64,000 bases of DNA from Prorocentrum cordatum. Taxonomy: Eukaryota > Sar > Dinophyceae > Prorocentrales > Prorocentraceae. Of the stretch, positions 42,815-51,654 are shown piece after piece. The notes beneath the pieces were generated by a model, which was given only the letters and a program-made list of their open reading frames with translations, was not told the origin of the DNA and did not search any database. The number at the start of each line of letters is the position of its first letter. The stretch's first letter is position 1. Position numbers and translations under genes: made by a program. The stretch spans positions 135,687 to 199,686 of the forward strand of contig CAUYUJ010015717.1 in NCBI GenBank assembly GCA_963575745.1, given 5' to 3'.

Positions 42815-43429
42815 ATGGGCGCATACAAGTACCTCGAGGAGCTCTGGCGCAAGAAGCAGTCGGATGTCATGCGCTTCCTGGCGCGCCTGAGGACGTGGGA
42901 GTTCCGCCAGCTCCCCGCCCTGCACCGCTGCTCGCGGCCGAGCCGCCCGGACAAGGCTCGCAGGTTGGGCTACAAGGCGAAGCAGGGCGTGCTCGTGTAC
43001 CGGGTCAGGGTCAAGCGCGGGGACCGCAAGAAGCGCGTGGCGAAGGGCATCGTCTACGGCAAGCCGACGAACCAGGGCGTCAAGCACTGGAAGACGGTGC
43101 GCAACCTGCGCAGCATCGCCGAGGAACGGGCGGGCCGCAAGCTCTCGAGCCTGCGGGTGCTGAACTCCTACTGGGTCGCGCAGGACTCCACGTACAAGTG
43201 GTTCGAGGTCGTCATGGTCGACCCCATGCACAAGTGCGTGCGCGACGACCCCCGCCTCAACTGGATCTGCAAGGCCGTGATGAAGCACCGCGAGCTGCGC
43301 GGACTGACCGCGGCGGGCCGCAAGGCCCGCGGCCTGCTCAAGAAGGGAAAGCGCGCCAGCAAGCTGCGCCCGTCGTACAAGGGCCACTACAAGAAGACCA
43401 ACAAGATGCGCCTGAGGCGGTGGCGCTAG
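42815..43429 (+). CDS. RPL15: 60S ribosomal protein L15 (eL15)
   Basis: A structural protein of the large cytosolic ribosomal subunit that binds 28S rRNA. The ORF gives 204 residues, the usual eL15 length, from [20 protein letters not shown] to [12 protein letters not shown]. Family landmarks include [65 protein letters not shown] and the basic C-terminus after [20 protein letters not shown]. It is very rich in Lys/Arg. The start is the ATG with context catcATGGG; in-frame codons continue upstream but lack eL15 homology. No intron and no frameshift, with strong C/G preference at third positions. An SL-like sequence 81 nt upstream suggests an mRNA-derived copy. It looks intact and probably functional. 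Confidence 0.97.
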   Translation: MGAYKYLEELWRKKQSDVMRFLARLRTWEFRQLPALHRCSRPSRPDKARRLGYKAKQGVLVYRVRVKRGDRKKRVAKGIVYGKPTNQGVKHWKTVRNLRSIAEERAGRKLSSLRVLNSYWVAQDSTYKWFEVVMVDPMHKCVRDDPRLNWICKAVMKHRELRGLTAAGRKARGLLKKGKRASKLRPSYKGHYKKTNKMRLRRWR

Positions 43430-43569
43430 GAGGCGAGCCCCGTCGTGTCGTCGAACAAAAATTTCCCGAATCATCATGAGGAATACGTTATGAGGATTAT
43501 GCCGTTGACATATATGACGTGGCGGTAAGCAAGTGTGTCCCTGATTTGGACACGTTATCTGGGTCCCGT

Positions 43570-44045
43570 CTTGACCTGGCCAGTCTCCCAGACGATCCAA
43601 GATGGCCTCCAAGACAGCCAATACGGTCCTACATGGCTTCTTAGATGGCCAAGATGGCCTCCAAGACTGCCAAGATGCCTCGGTATATATTGCAAGTCGG
43701 CCCACAACGGCCCGAAGGTGGCTCCCGCGCCCCCAAGACAGCCCCAGATGCCCCCAAGGAGGCCTTCGCTAGCCTCAAGAGGACACTACAAGGGCTCCGA
43801 CAAGGCAAACACCATCAAACTCCTTCAGGTGTACAGTGATTTACACCGATTCGCCTGTCTAGGATTCAGAATTTCCACAACGGCCCAAGAGACCCCCAAG
43901 ATCGCTGCAAGATAGCCTGAAAGAGCCCAAAGACTGCTCCAGAACAGCCCCAAGACAGCCCAAAAGTCCCAAGAGGGCCCGAAGTCGGCTCAAGCGAGTT
44001 CCAAGAGAGTCCCAAGACGGCCTCATATGGGTTCAAGTGCACGTA
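43570..44045. repeat. GGCCCCAAGA/CCAAGATGGCCTC-type array with core
   Basis: Minus-type orientation (ccaagatggcctccaagac). The AT-richer core is at about 43,800-43,880 (aaacaccatcaaactccttc ... gattcagaatttccac). Confidence 0.7.
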
Positions 44046-44149
44046 AATCTCATGTGAGAGCTAGATTTTGACGAGGGACGTACCTATACGGCCACCCTTC
44101 GGGTGACAAGGAGGTTTGGGGTAAAAGAACCAAGTGAGGACAATTGCGA

Positions 44150-44275
44150 TGATACACCGACGGGACACCACGGTGGGACGCCCCCTGCCACCGCCGGCGG
44201 ACACCGACGGGACACGGACGGGACACCACGGCGGGACACCACGGCGGGACAACCCCGGTCACGCTGGCCCACCGG
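44150..44275. repeat. GGGACACCACGGC minisatellite
   Basis: cgggacaccacggcgggaca repeated with variation; contains gacgggacacgg. Confidence 0.85.
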
Positions 44276-44399
44276 AGGGCGAACCCGAAATCGAAACCGA
44301 TTTCTTTGTGGGGGGGCTCTCCGTTCCACTGCGATCTCCCCCCCTCAACTTCCGATTCCATTTGTGAATGTTGGAGATCTCGTATTGCACGGATAGGCA

Positions 44400-44545
44400 T
44401 CGTCAGGAGCTACCAGGCGAGAGCCATATTTGAAAAGCACCTGCCCTCCATCCGTTTAGTTGCTACAGTCGTTTGAAATGGACGTGTGCGTCGCCAAAGC
44501 GAGAGCAATCCCATCATAGTCTGCGCAGTTGTTCGAAACATTTAA
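44400..44545. repeat. dispersed copy of the 14.4-kb repeat
   Basis: aggcgagagccatatttgaa followed by ccctccatccgt, matching units at 14,362-14,620; a second half with gcgtcgccaaagcgagagc follows. Confidence 0.6.
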
Positions 44546-44550
44546 TAGGA

Positions 44551-44660
44551 ATCTATATATATATATATACACACATATAACGGCGCACCGGGTCCGGGGG
44601 CCCGGGGCCGGGACCTCGACCGCAAATGTGGGCTCCGGGGCTCATTTTCCCTGTGAAGGT
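44551..44660. repeat. TA-microsatellite plus conserved GC box
   Basis: (TA)n with acacatataacgg is followed by gggtccgggggcccgggg and cgcaaatgtgggctccgggg. The same series is found at 55,993-56,075, where it also opens a GGCCCCAAGA array. Confidence 0.65.
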
Positions 44661-45170
44661 CGTTCTTAGACGCCTAACATGGCCTCGAAGACACTTTCAG
44701 AAGTCCCCAAGACATTCCAAGCGACACCAAATAGGGCCCCCAATACAGTTTCAAGCGGCCAAAATAGCTTCATTCTCTTTGTAAACCATACATTTTTAAC
44801 ACATTGCTTTTTTTCGCTGTCGGTACGGCTCACGAAGGGTCCAAGACGTTCGCAAACGTGGGCTCCGGGGATCTCGGGGAGCCCGAAAGCCTCACAGAAG
44901 ACTGCGAGAAGGCGCCAAGGAAACACCAAGAAACTCCCAAACAGACCCAGGGCGTCCGAAAATCGCTGCCAGACGCCCAACATGGTCTCCAAGATTAGCT
45001 TCCGAAGCCTCCAAGACACCCCAGGCGACCTCCAACAGGGCTCTAAAGAGAGCCGCAAGGAGCCAACATCGTTTCATTCCTGTGGGAAAACGTATATTTA
45101 TCGTATGTTCGCCTGTTGGGCTGTCATCGCGTAGAAGTTCCCATGACGGCCTAGGAGGCTCCCAGAAGAC
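44661..45170. repeat. GGCCCCAAGA-type array with two cores
   Basis: Array words ccaagacattccaagcgac and ccaagacaccccag. Cores at about 44,755-44,850 (ttctctttgtaaaccatacatt) and 45,060-45,130 (tgtgggaaaacgtatattta). Related cores in other arrays are listed in the findings. Confidence 0.65.
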
Positions 45171-45171
45171 A

Positions 45172-46343
45172 TCGGTCACGCGAAAGAGCTCTCGCGTGAC
45201 CGACCTTAGGCCTCTCTTTCGCTCAACTCGGGGGCCCAAGACTCGCCCAAGAAGGCCCCAAGAGGGCCCCGAGAGCGCCCCAAGAGAGTTCCGAGGTGGC
45301 CCGAACAGTTGTCACGCGACAGAGCGCCCGCGTCACCGACCTAGGGCCCCTCTTCCCACCATCTTGGAGTCCCAGTGGGAACCCAGACTGCACCCGAGAG
45401 GGCCATATCAATGCCCCAGGCGAAGCGCCTGAGAACGTCCCAGGTTGGCTTACGTGGCTTCCGAACTTCCGATATCTTTCCAAGATGGATACTTCCTTCA
45501 CTGACCCCTTTTTCGGCAATCTTGGAGCGCCGATGCGAGCCAAAGGTGGCCCCATCAGGGCCTGCGAGAGAGTCCCAAAGGGGTTCAAGAGGACCCCAAG
45601 ACCGTCCCAACATCGGTCACGCGAAAGAGCGCTCGCGTGAACGAGCTTGGGCCAATTTAGCAGGGGGTTTTAAACGCGATCCCAAGAGCGGTCACGCGAA
45701 AGAGCTCCCGCGTGACCGAGCTTTGGTTGTTTTGTCGGCCATCTTGGAGCTCCAGTAGGGGACAGAAATGGCCCCAAGAGGGTCTTGATGTGGGCCCGAT
45801 TAAGACTCCAAGAGAGATCCACGAGTGCCCAACATAGATCACGCGATAGAGAGCTCGCGTGACCGGCCATGGGCTCTCTTTCGGCAGTCCTCGAGATTCA
45901 AGACAAGCCCAAGATGGCCCCGAGAAGGCCCCAAGAACGCCCCAAGAGGGTTCCAAGAAGTCTTCATCATCGGTCACGCGAGAGAGCGCTCGCGCGACCG
46001 ATCTTGGGCCGCATTTTCTGTCATCTTGGAATCCCAGTGGGAGCGAGACATTGCCCTAAGAGGGTCTCGAGAGGGCCAGGGGCCCTAAAAGAGCCCCAAG
46101 AGGTCACCAAGAACACCCAACAGGGTCTCCAGGAGGCCTTCCTTTGCCCCCACGAGGGCTCCAATAATGGCCAACATCGGTCACGCGAAAGAGCTTTCGC
46201 GTGACCGACCTTGGGCCTCTCTTTCGCTCACCTCGGGGGCCCGAGACTCGCCCAAGAAGGCCCCAAGAGGGCCCCGAGAGCGCCCCAAGAGAGTTCCGAG
46301 GTGGCCCGGACAGTTGTCACGCGACAGAGCGCCCGCGTCACCG
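45172..46343. repeat. array of eight short palindromes (TCACGCGA...TCGCGTGA)
   Basis: Palindromes at 45,172-45,203; 45,311-45,337; 45,613-45,644; 45,688-45,719; 45,836-45,866; 45,970-46,001; 46,177-46,208 and 46,316-46,343. The first is perfect: arms tcggtcacgcga and tcgcgtgaccga around an 8-nt loop (aagagctc). The others carry zero to a few mismatches, several on both arms. Each is followed by cttgggcc-like and often ccatcttgga(g/a)tcccag sequence, so the palindrome is part of a unit of about 130-150 bp or its double. Function unknown; DNA hairpin, protein site or RNA stem are all possible. Confidence 0.85.
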
Positions 46344-46519
46344 ACCTAGGGCCCCTCTTCCTGCCATCTTGGAGTCCCCGTGGGGACCCAGACTGCACCC
46401 AAGAGGGCCTCGATGGGGCCACATCAATGCCCCAGGCGAAGCGCCTGAGAACGTCCCAGGTCGGCTTACATGGCTTCCGAACTTCCGATATCTTTCCAAG
46501 ATGGATACTTCCTTCACTG
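46166..46519. repeat. 350-bp duplication of 45,162-45,510
   Basis: The two segments agree base for base over long runs, from catcggtcacgcgaaagagc to gatggatacttccttcactga, including two of the palindromes. The main difference is a 13-bp extra patch (gggcctcgatggg) in the second. Part of the end (from gtcccagg) recurs a third time at 48,210-48,320. Confidence 0.85.
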
Positions 46520-46559
46520 AGCAGGTCCACGCTGCGTCTCCGAGCTGGGGGTGACAGGA

Positions 46560-46745
46560 TGTTTCCAGCGAGGGGAGGAGGACGAGGAGGAGGAGAAGGA
46601 GGAGGAGAAGAAGGAGAAGGAGGAGGAGGAGGAGGAGGAGGAGGAGGAGGACGACGAAGAGCACGCGGAGGAGGAGGAGGAGGAGGAGGAGGAGGAGGAG
46701 CAGGAGCAGGAGCAGGAGCATGAGGAGACCGAGCAGGGACGACGA
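46560..46745. repeat. (GGA)n tract
   Basis: gaggaggaggaggaggagg run with GAC and GCA interruptions. Glu-only or Pro-rich frames are artefacts. Confidence 0.95.
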
Positions 46746-46889
46746 CGAGGACGAGAATGAAGGGGGGGGGGCTAGAACCTAAGCGCGCGCTTCCAAGAGC
46801 CCCCAGGAGGCGCCGATAGGCTCCCCAGAGGCCCCAAGAGGCTCCCCAAAACATTCCGAGACGCACCTCCCAAGAGGCTCCCCAAGAAG

Positions 46890-46903
46890 CTCATAACTTG
46901 GTT
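46890..46903. repeat. left target-site duplication of the retroposed mRNA
   Basis: ctcataacttggtt, directly before the SL. It matches ctcataatttggtt at 47,811-47,824 at 13 of 14 positions. Confidence 0.85.
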
Positions 46904-46925
46904 CCCGTAGCCAGTTTGGCTCAAG
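46904..46925 (+). other. genomic spliced-leader relic
   Basis: cccgtagccagtttggctca followed by ag matches the 22-nt dinoflagellate SL with one internal change (CATTTT to CAGTTT) and an unusual first base. It begins at the first base after the target-site duplication, as expected if a trans-spliced mRNA was copied back full-length. Confidence 0.9.
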
Positions 46926-46978
46926 GCTCACGGAGGTGGGCGAGCAAAGGGCCGCTGCCTGTGCGGGCGCCTGCCGCC

Positions 46979-47596
46979 ATGGGCCATCCCGCCCCGGCGT
47001 GCTGCGTCTGCCTTGCCACATCCGTACTGGCGCAGGGGGTATACTTGGGCCTCATTGTGCTGTGCTTCGTCATCAACGTCTTGCTGTTCATCGCGGGGAA
47101 TGCCGAACAGGATGATGAAGGGATGGGTGATGGAGAGGCCGCGACCTATCTCATCCTGGGGAGCGCGGCTGGCTATATCATCCTCGTGACCGCCATCGTC
47201 ATGTCTGCGTCCCGGATCTGCGCGCCGTGTTGCTGCGAGGGACTCGAGAAAGTGGGCCAATGTTGTCCGTGCAATTGCTTCCTGCACCTGGACACGCCGC
47301 TCTACGTAATGGTTGGACTAGGTGTAGTCATGAACGCCGTCACGTTAGTTGTGGATACAGGTGGTGATCCTAGAGTCTTTCGCCTGGTGAGGCTGGTTCA
47401 CCCGGCTCTGAGCATCGCCGCGATCGTCTGCGCCACCGTCAACTTGTGTGTCATGGCGCGCTTGTGCTGCCAAAGCTGCTTGCCCGAGATCCAGTCGGCC
47501 AGCGCGCGGCTGCCCCAGGTCGCCATCGGCCAGCCCGTTGTCGGCCAGCCTGTTGTGGGCCAGCCCGCCCCTGGCGAATCCTCCAAGCCGTCATGA
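46979..47596 (+). CDS. four-helix Cys-rich membrane protein on a retroposed mRNA copy
   Basis: A 205-residue intact ORF. I do not recognise a named family. Predicted by eye: four membrane helices at about residues 19-39 (GQG then VYLGLIVLCFVINVLLFIAG), 57-77 (YLILGSAAGYIILVTAIVMS), 107-126 and 143-162, a tetraspanin-like or MARVEL-like topology. A Cys-rich loop (CAPCCCEGLEKVGQCCPCNC, about 81-100) and a juxtamembrane RLCCQSC could be lipidated (inference). The C-terminal tail has a tandem GQPVV repeat. The start has an ideal context (gccgccATGG) 53 nt after the SL; an earlier in-frame ATG at 46,898 lies outside the mRNA copy. The insert runs from SL to poly-A between 14-bp repeats, so it has no intron and no promoter of its own. 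The intact ORF suggests a recent insertion. Confidence 0.8.
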   Translation: MGHPAPACCVCLATSVLAQGVYLGLIVLCFVINVLLFIAGNAEQDDEGMGDGEAATYLILGSAAGYIILVTAIVMSASRICAPCCCEGLEKVGQCCPCNCFLHLDTPLYVMVGLGVVMNAVTLVVDTGGDPRVFRLVRLVHPALSIAAIVCATVNLCVMARLCCQSCLPEIQSASARLPQVAIGQPVVGQPVVGQPAPGESSKPS

Positions 47597-47801
47597 TCCG
47601 TTTGCCTCGAATGCCCAGGCGTTGTCATGTTTTTCCTGCGCCTGTTGTGCTCCGCCAGCGCGCTCCCAATACGGAGGCAGATTGAAAGCGTTGCTCAGTG
47701 CCGCAGGGCGTTTCAAACTATGTGCTTTCGGCGTCTGGCGCGTTCGCGGCGGCGGGCTCTGGGCCTCTGGAGCCTGGACCACCCCCCAGAGTGTCCAAGC
47801 G

Positions 47802-47810
47802 AAAAAAAAA
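47802..47810 (+). other. poly-A remnant of the retroposed mRNA
   Basis: A9 directly followed by the right target-site duplication, 206 nt after the stop codon. Confidence 0.8.
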
Positions 47811-47824
47811 CTCATAATTTGGTT
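47811..47824. repeat. right target-site duplication of the retroposed mRNA
   Basis: ctcataatttggtt, the partner of 46,890-46,903. Confidence 0.85.
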
Positions 47825-48204
47825 CTTATGCGCCGGCGAGAAAGGCATCCAAGATGCTACGCGAACCTGATCTCTGGAGCTAGGTGGATCTTCTGGTGGG
47901 CCAAGCCAAACCCGCGTCAGGGGTGTCGACTCCAGGTAAATCGAATGCGAACATTGCCGGGGGCCGTCGGTTGAAGCCCCTATTCGGCGCGACCCGTTCG
48001 AGTTGCGAGCCGTAGTGTGCGGGAGACGAGGAGGACGTGCAGAAGGAGAGGGAGGAGGGATCAAAGGAGGAAAAGGAAGAGGCACTAGTTCCCGGAGATC
48101 TCTGGGAGCACTCGGCCCCATCTTCGGGCTCGTTTTCGAGCCGAGAGAGCCCCGAGACGATCCTGTTTTGACATGCCCAGCGTTTTGGGACGGCCTGAGA
48201 AGCG
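47825..48204. other. unassigned stretch
   Basis: No gene is recognised; a GGA-rich patch lies at 48,022-48,080. Confidence 0.35.
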
Positions 48205-48325
48205 TTTGAGAGTGTCCCAGGTTGGTTTACATGGCTTCTGAGCTTCCGATATCTTTCCAGGATGGATACTTCCTTCACTGAGCAGGCCCACACTGCCTCC
48301 CCGCGCTGGGGGCGACAGGATGTTT
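48205..48325. repeat. third copy of the 46.45-kb segment
   Basis: gtcccaggttggtttacatg ... ccgatatctttccaggatgg ... gggggcgacaggatgtttcc matches 46,453-46,567. Both are followed at once by a long (GGA)n. Confidence 0.85.
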
Positions 48326-48735
48326 CCAACGAGAGGAGGAGGAGGGGGAGGAGGAGGAGGAGGAGGAGGAGGAGGAGGAGGAGGAGGAGGAGAAGGAGGA
48401 GGAGGAGGAAGAGGAGGAGGAGGAGGAGGAGGAGGAAAAGGAGCAGGAGGAGAAGGAGGGAGCTAGGAGGAGAAGCATGAGGAGCAGGAGGAGCAGGAGG
48501 AGAAGCAGGAGGAGATAGCAGGAGGAGAGAGAGCTAGAGCAGAAGCAGGAGGAGCAGGAGGAGAAGGAGGAGGAGCAGGAGGAGAAGGAGGAGGAGCAGT
48601 TGGAGAGAGAGCTAGAGCAGAAGCGGCGGGAGGATGAGGGTGAGAAGATGAAAAATAAAAAGAAGAAGGAATTGGAGGAGGAGGAGGAGGAGGAGGACGA
48701 GAAGGAGGAGGGGGAGGAAAACGAGGAGGGGGAAA
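48326..48735. repeat. (GGA)n / GGAGCAGGAGGAGAAG tract
   Basis: About 300 bp of GGA then longer-period ggagcaggaggagaagga words. Ser-, Arg- or Glu-rich frames are artefacts. Confidence 0.95.
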
Positions 48736-48739
48736 AAAG

Positions 48740-49135
48740 CAGCAACAGAGCCCAAGAGAGCCCCAAAACGGCCCCAAGAGGCCAAAGAAGGAGACAACGA
48801 GCCGAACATTCCGGTGTTCTACCCCACGAGGCTCCAAGGATGCACTAAGAAGCCCCCAGAGGCTCCAAGAGGCCCCCCAAGGGCTCCCCGATACCGGCCC
48901 CGAATCGGTCCCCAGAACACCACGACAGCCCGATGACGGCCCAAGAACAACAACCTCAGAAGAGCCCATGTGGCTCCCAAGAAGGCCCAGAGCCACAAAA
49001 GCCCCCCAAGACGGTTTCAAAGAACCCCAAAACGGCCCCAGCCTCCAAAGACCGCCTAGGAGCAGGACTGCCTTCGAGGGCCCCAAACGAGTCCCAACAA
49101 ACCCCAAGTGTGCCGCCAAGAAGGCCCAATGATGC
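48740..49135. repeat. GGCCCCAAGA-type array
   Basis: ccccaaaacggccccaagag orientation; no clear core. Confidence 0.7.
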
Positions 49136-49317
49136 CACGTTGTATGATTTCTGTCGCTCGCACGCGAACAGCACGCCACCCTACAGCCCTCTCGGATTTG
49201 CGAAGCCTTGGCGGGCGCTTCACCGTCGCGGTTGCCTTGTCGACGCCCTTCGTCGTCGTCGTCGTCGTCGTCGGCTTCCTTCGTCGTCGTCGTCGTCGTC
49301 GAGTTCCTTGGCCACGG
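49136..49317. other. unassigned, ending in (GTC)n
   Basis: (GTC)n at 49,246-49,270 and 49,281-49,301. No gene is recognised. Confidence 0.4.
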
Positions 49318-49357
49318 CTAGAACCTAAGCGCGCGCGAAGCGCGCGCGTGGTTCTAG
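49318..49357. repeat. perfect hairpin CTAGAACC...GGTTCTAG
   Basis: ctagaacc / gcgcgcgcg / aa / gcgcgcgcg / ggttctag, a 40-bp inverted repeat ending CTAGT against TATATA. The left half (ctagaacctaagcgcgcgc) recurs alone at 46,772-46,790. Confidence 0.85.
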
Positions 49358-49565
<208 letters not shown>

Positions 49566-49990
49566 AGAAGAACGAGAGAGGGAGAGAGAGCGCGAGAGGG
49601 TCCGCTGCGAAGCTTCCTGGAGAGCAGAAAAGTGCAGCACCGACAACTGCTGCCAGGGCAGTGGCGCCCACTCGCGACGACTGCATGTTCCGATTCTGCG
49701 TTGCCCGCGCCAGTGGATCCCTTTGAGTTGTGACACGCCCACATATGTTGATAACGGGGTGGTATGTAGAAATCGCAGCGTAAGCACCCGCTCCCCTCTC
49801 GTTGCCTTCCCCTTTGGATTCTTGACGCGTTGTGTGCCCTCACCAGCCCATCCAGCAACGATGCCCAGGCGAGTTGCATTGATGATGGAATCGCTGGAGC
49901 ACGCAGTAGAGGAGGGGAGTCATCACACCCAAGGTCGGGATCCGCCTGAGCGGGCCCAGGAGTTAACCGTACATGCCTTCGCAGATCTTT
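49566..49990. other. unassigned stretch
   Basis: No gene is recognised. Confidence 0.35.
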
Positions 49991-49999
49991 CGATATGGG

Positions 50000-50500
50000 G
50001 GCCTCTTGGCAGCTGACCTCGGCCATCATGGGGCCCTGTTGGACCGTTTTGGAGGTTTTGGAGGCCTTGCTGGGGCCATTTTGGGGCTCACTTGGGGCCC
50101 TGTTCGGGGGGTCAGGGGTGCCTCTTGGGGCCATCTAGGAGACCATCGATCAAAGACCGGGGGTTCTCACTTACCGCTGCCCTTCTGGAGGCCCAGCGGT
50201 CGCGTCTCGGAGCGCTCCTGGGCGCTTTTCGGGCGATGTTGGGGCTATCTTGGGGCCGTCTGGCGTCCATCAAAAGCGAGAAGGCGAGAAAGCAATCAGT
50301 ATTGATTTCCGTTGGTTCTGAAGAAATCTAGGCCTTTTTGGGGGGCTCTGTGGCCACGTGAGGCCGTCATGGGGGCGTCTTAGGGCCTTTTGGAGGCATC
50401 GTGTGTGCAATCTAAAGCCGTCTTGGGGTAGATTGAGTCATCTGTGCGGCCACCTTGGGCGTTTTAAAACCATTTTGGAGCCATGATGGCCCGAAAAGCT
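50000..50500. repeat. GGCCCCAAGA-type array with core
   Basis: + orientation ttggggccatcttgg. The core at about 50,265-50,335 (ccatcaaaagcgagaaggcg ... gtattgatttccgttggttc) matches other cores in reverse complement. Confidence 0.7.
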
Positions 50501-50543
50501 TCCAAGAGATGCCTCCGACATGTTGGAATGTTTGAGAGCCATG

Positions 50544-50640
50544 TTTTCCCAACCATCGCGTTGTGCTGGGTCCTCGCTTTGAATCAGCAGCACCCCGCGT
50601 CCTCTCCCTGTCCTCCTCCCCCTCCTCACTCCTGCCTCTG
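50544..50640. repeat. leader shared with 23.4 kb, then CCT tract
   Basis: tttcccaaccatcgcgttgt then gctgggtcctcgctttgaa and caccccgcgtcctctcc. The same order is found at 23,408-23,472, again just before a polypyrimidine tract and an 88-bp array. Confidence 0.7.
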
Positions 50641-50649
50641 CCCTGGCGT

Positions 50650-51275
50650 GCCCCTGCCACACCTTTTAAGCCTCATAGGAGCTCCACTGAAGGCCTACAT
50701 GAAGACGCCCGCATGCAGTCTTGGGCTTATGTCCCTCGCCCGGCCACGCTTGTCAAGCCCCTTAGGAGCTCCACAGAAGGCCAATATTGGAAAGTCCGCA
50801 TGCTCTCGTGGGTTCATGTCGCTCGCCCCTGCCACAGAAGGCCCACTTGAAGCAGTCCGCGGGCAGTCGCTGGCTCGCTCATGTCGCTCTCCCCTGCCAC
50901 GCTTTTCAGGCCCTGCAGGAGCCCCACAGAAGGCGCACACGAAAAGGTCCGTATGCAGTCGTGGGCTCATTTCGCTGGCCCCTGCCTCGCGAATGAGTCC
51001 GCATTCAGTCGCGGGTTCGTTTCGTTCGTTAGCCCTTGGCACGTTTTTCATTCCCCGGAGGAGCCCCGCAGACGTCCCAAGTAAAAAAGTCCGATGCAGT
51101 CGTGGATTCATTTCTCTCGCCTCCGCCATGCTTTTCAGCCCCCATAAAAGCTCCACGGAAGGCCCAAACTGAAACAAGTCCGCATGCAGTCGCAGGCTGA
51201 ATTCGTTGGCCCATGCCACGCCGTTCAAGCACCATTGGAGCTCCAGAGATGGCCAAGCTCAAACGGTTTGTATGC
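50650..51275. repeat. 88-bp-period minisatellite array, second locus
   Basis: gagctccactgaaggcc-like words at about 50,682, 50,770, 50,831, 50,922, 51,064, 51,149 and 51,238, with ccgcatgcagtcg(t/c)gggctcat between. More diverged than the 23.6 kb array. Confidence 0.8.
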
Positions 51276-51654
51276 AATCGTGGGTGAGCTCATCATTGCG
51301 CTGTCCCTGACCACGCTCATGTCGCTGGCCCCGGACATGTCTTTTCGTTTCCATATGCCCATTTCTACGGGAACAAAGAGTGGCATAAACATGATTCCGA
51401 CGGAAAGACCCCGCATGAGAATCTGTTCCGCTTGCCCTTAGCCCTTTCCTCACCGCCATGGCAGACACCCTCCTTTCGCCATCTGCTATGCCCTCTCCTC
51501 CTCCTCCTCCTCCTCCTTCTATTTATTCTCCTCCTCCTTCTATGTATCCTCCTCCTCCTTCTCCACCTCCTCATCATCGTCGCCCTCTCCCAATCCCTTC
51601 ACCGTCGTCATCCTTCCCTTCCTTCTTCTCCATGTGCTCCCCCCTTCCCCCTGG
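51276..51654. other. unassigned, with (CTC)n at 51,490-51,565
   Basis: Polypyrimidine tract; no gene is recognised. Confidence 0.4.

Noticed and set aside
45172-46343. CRISPR array
   Set aside because: The repeats are palindromes inside longer duplicated units at irregular spacing, spacers are related to each other, and the DNA is eukaryotic.
50078-50097. ggccattttggggctcactt as an SL relic
   Set aside because: Lies inside a GGCCCCAAGA array whose own repeat words explain it; no gene follows.
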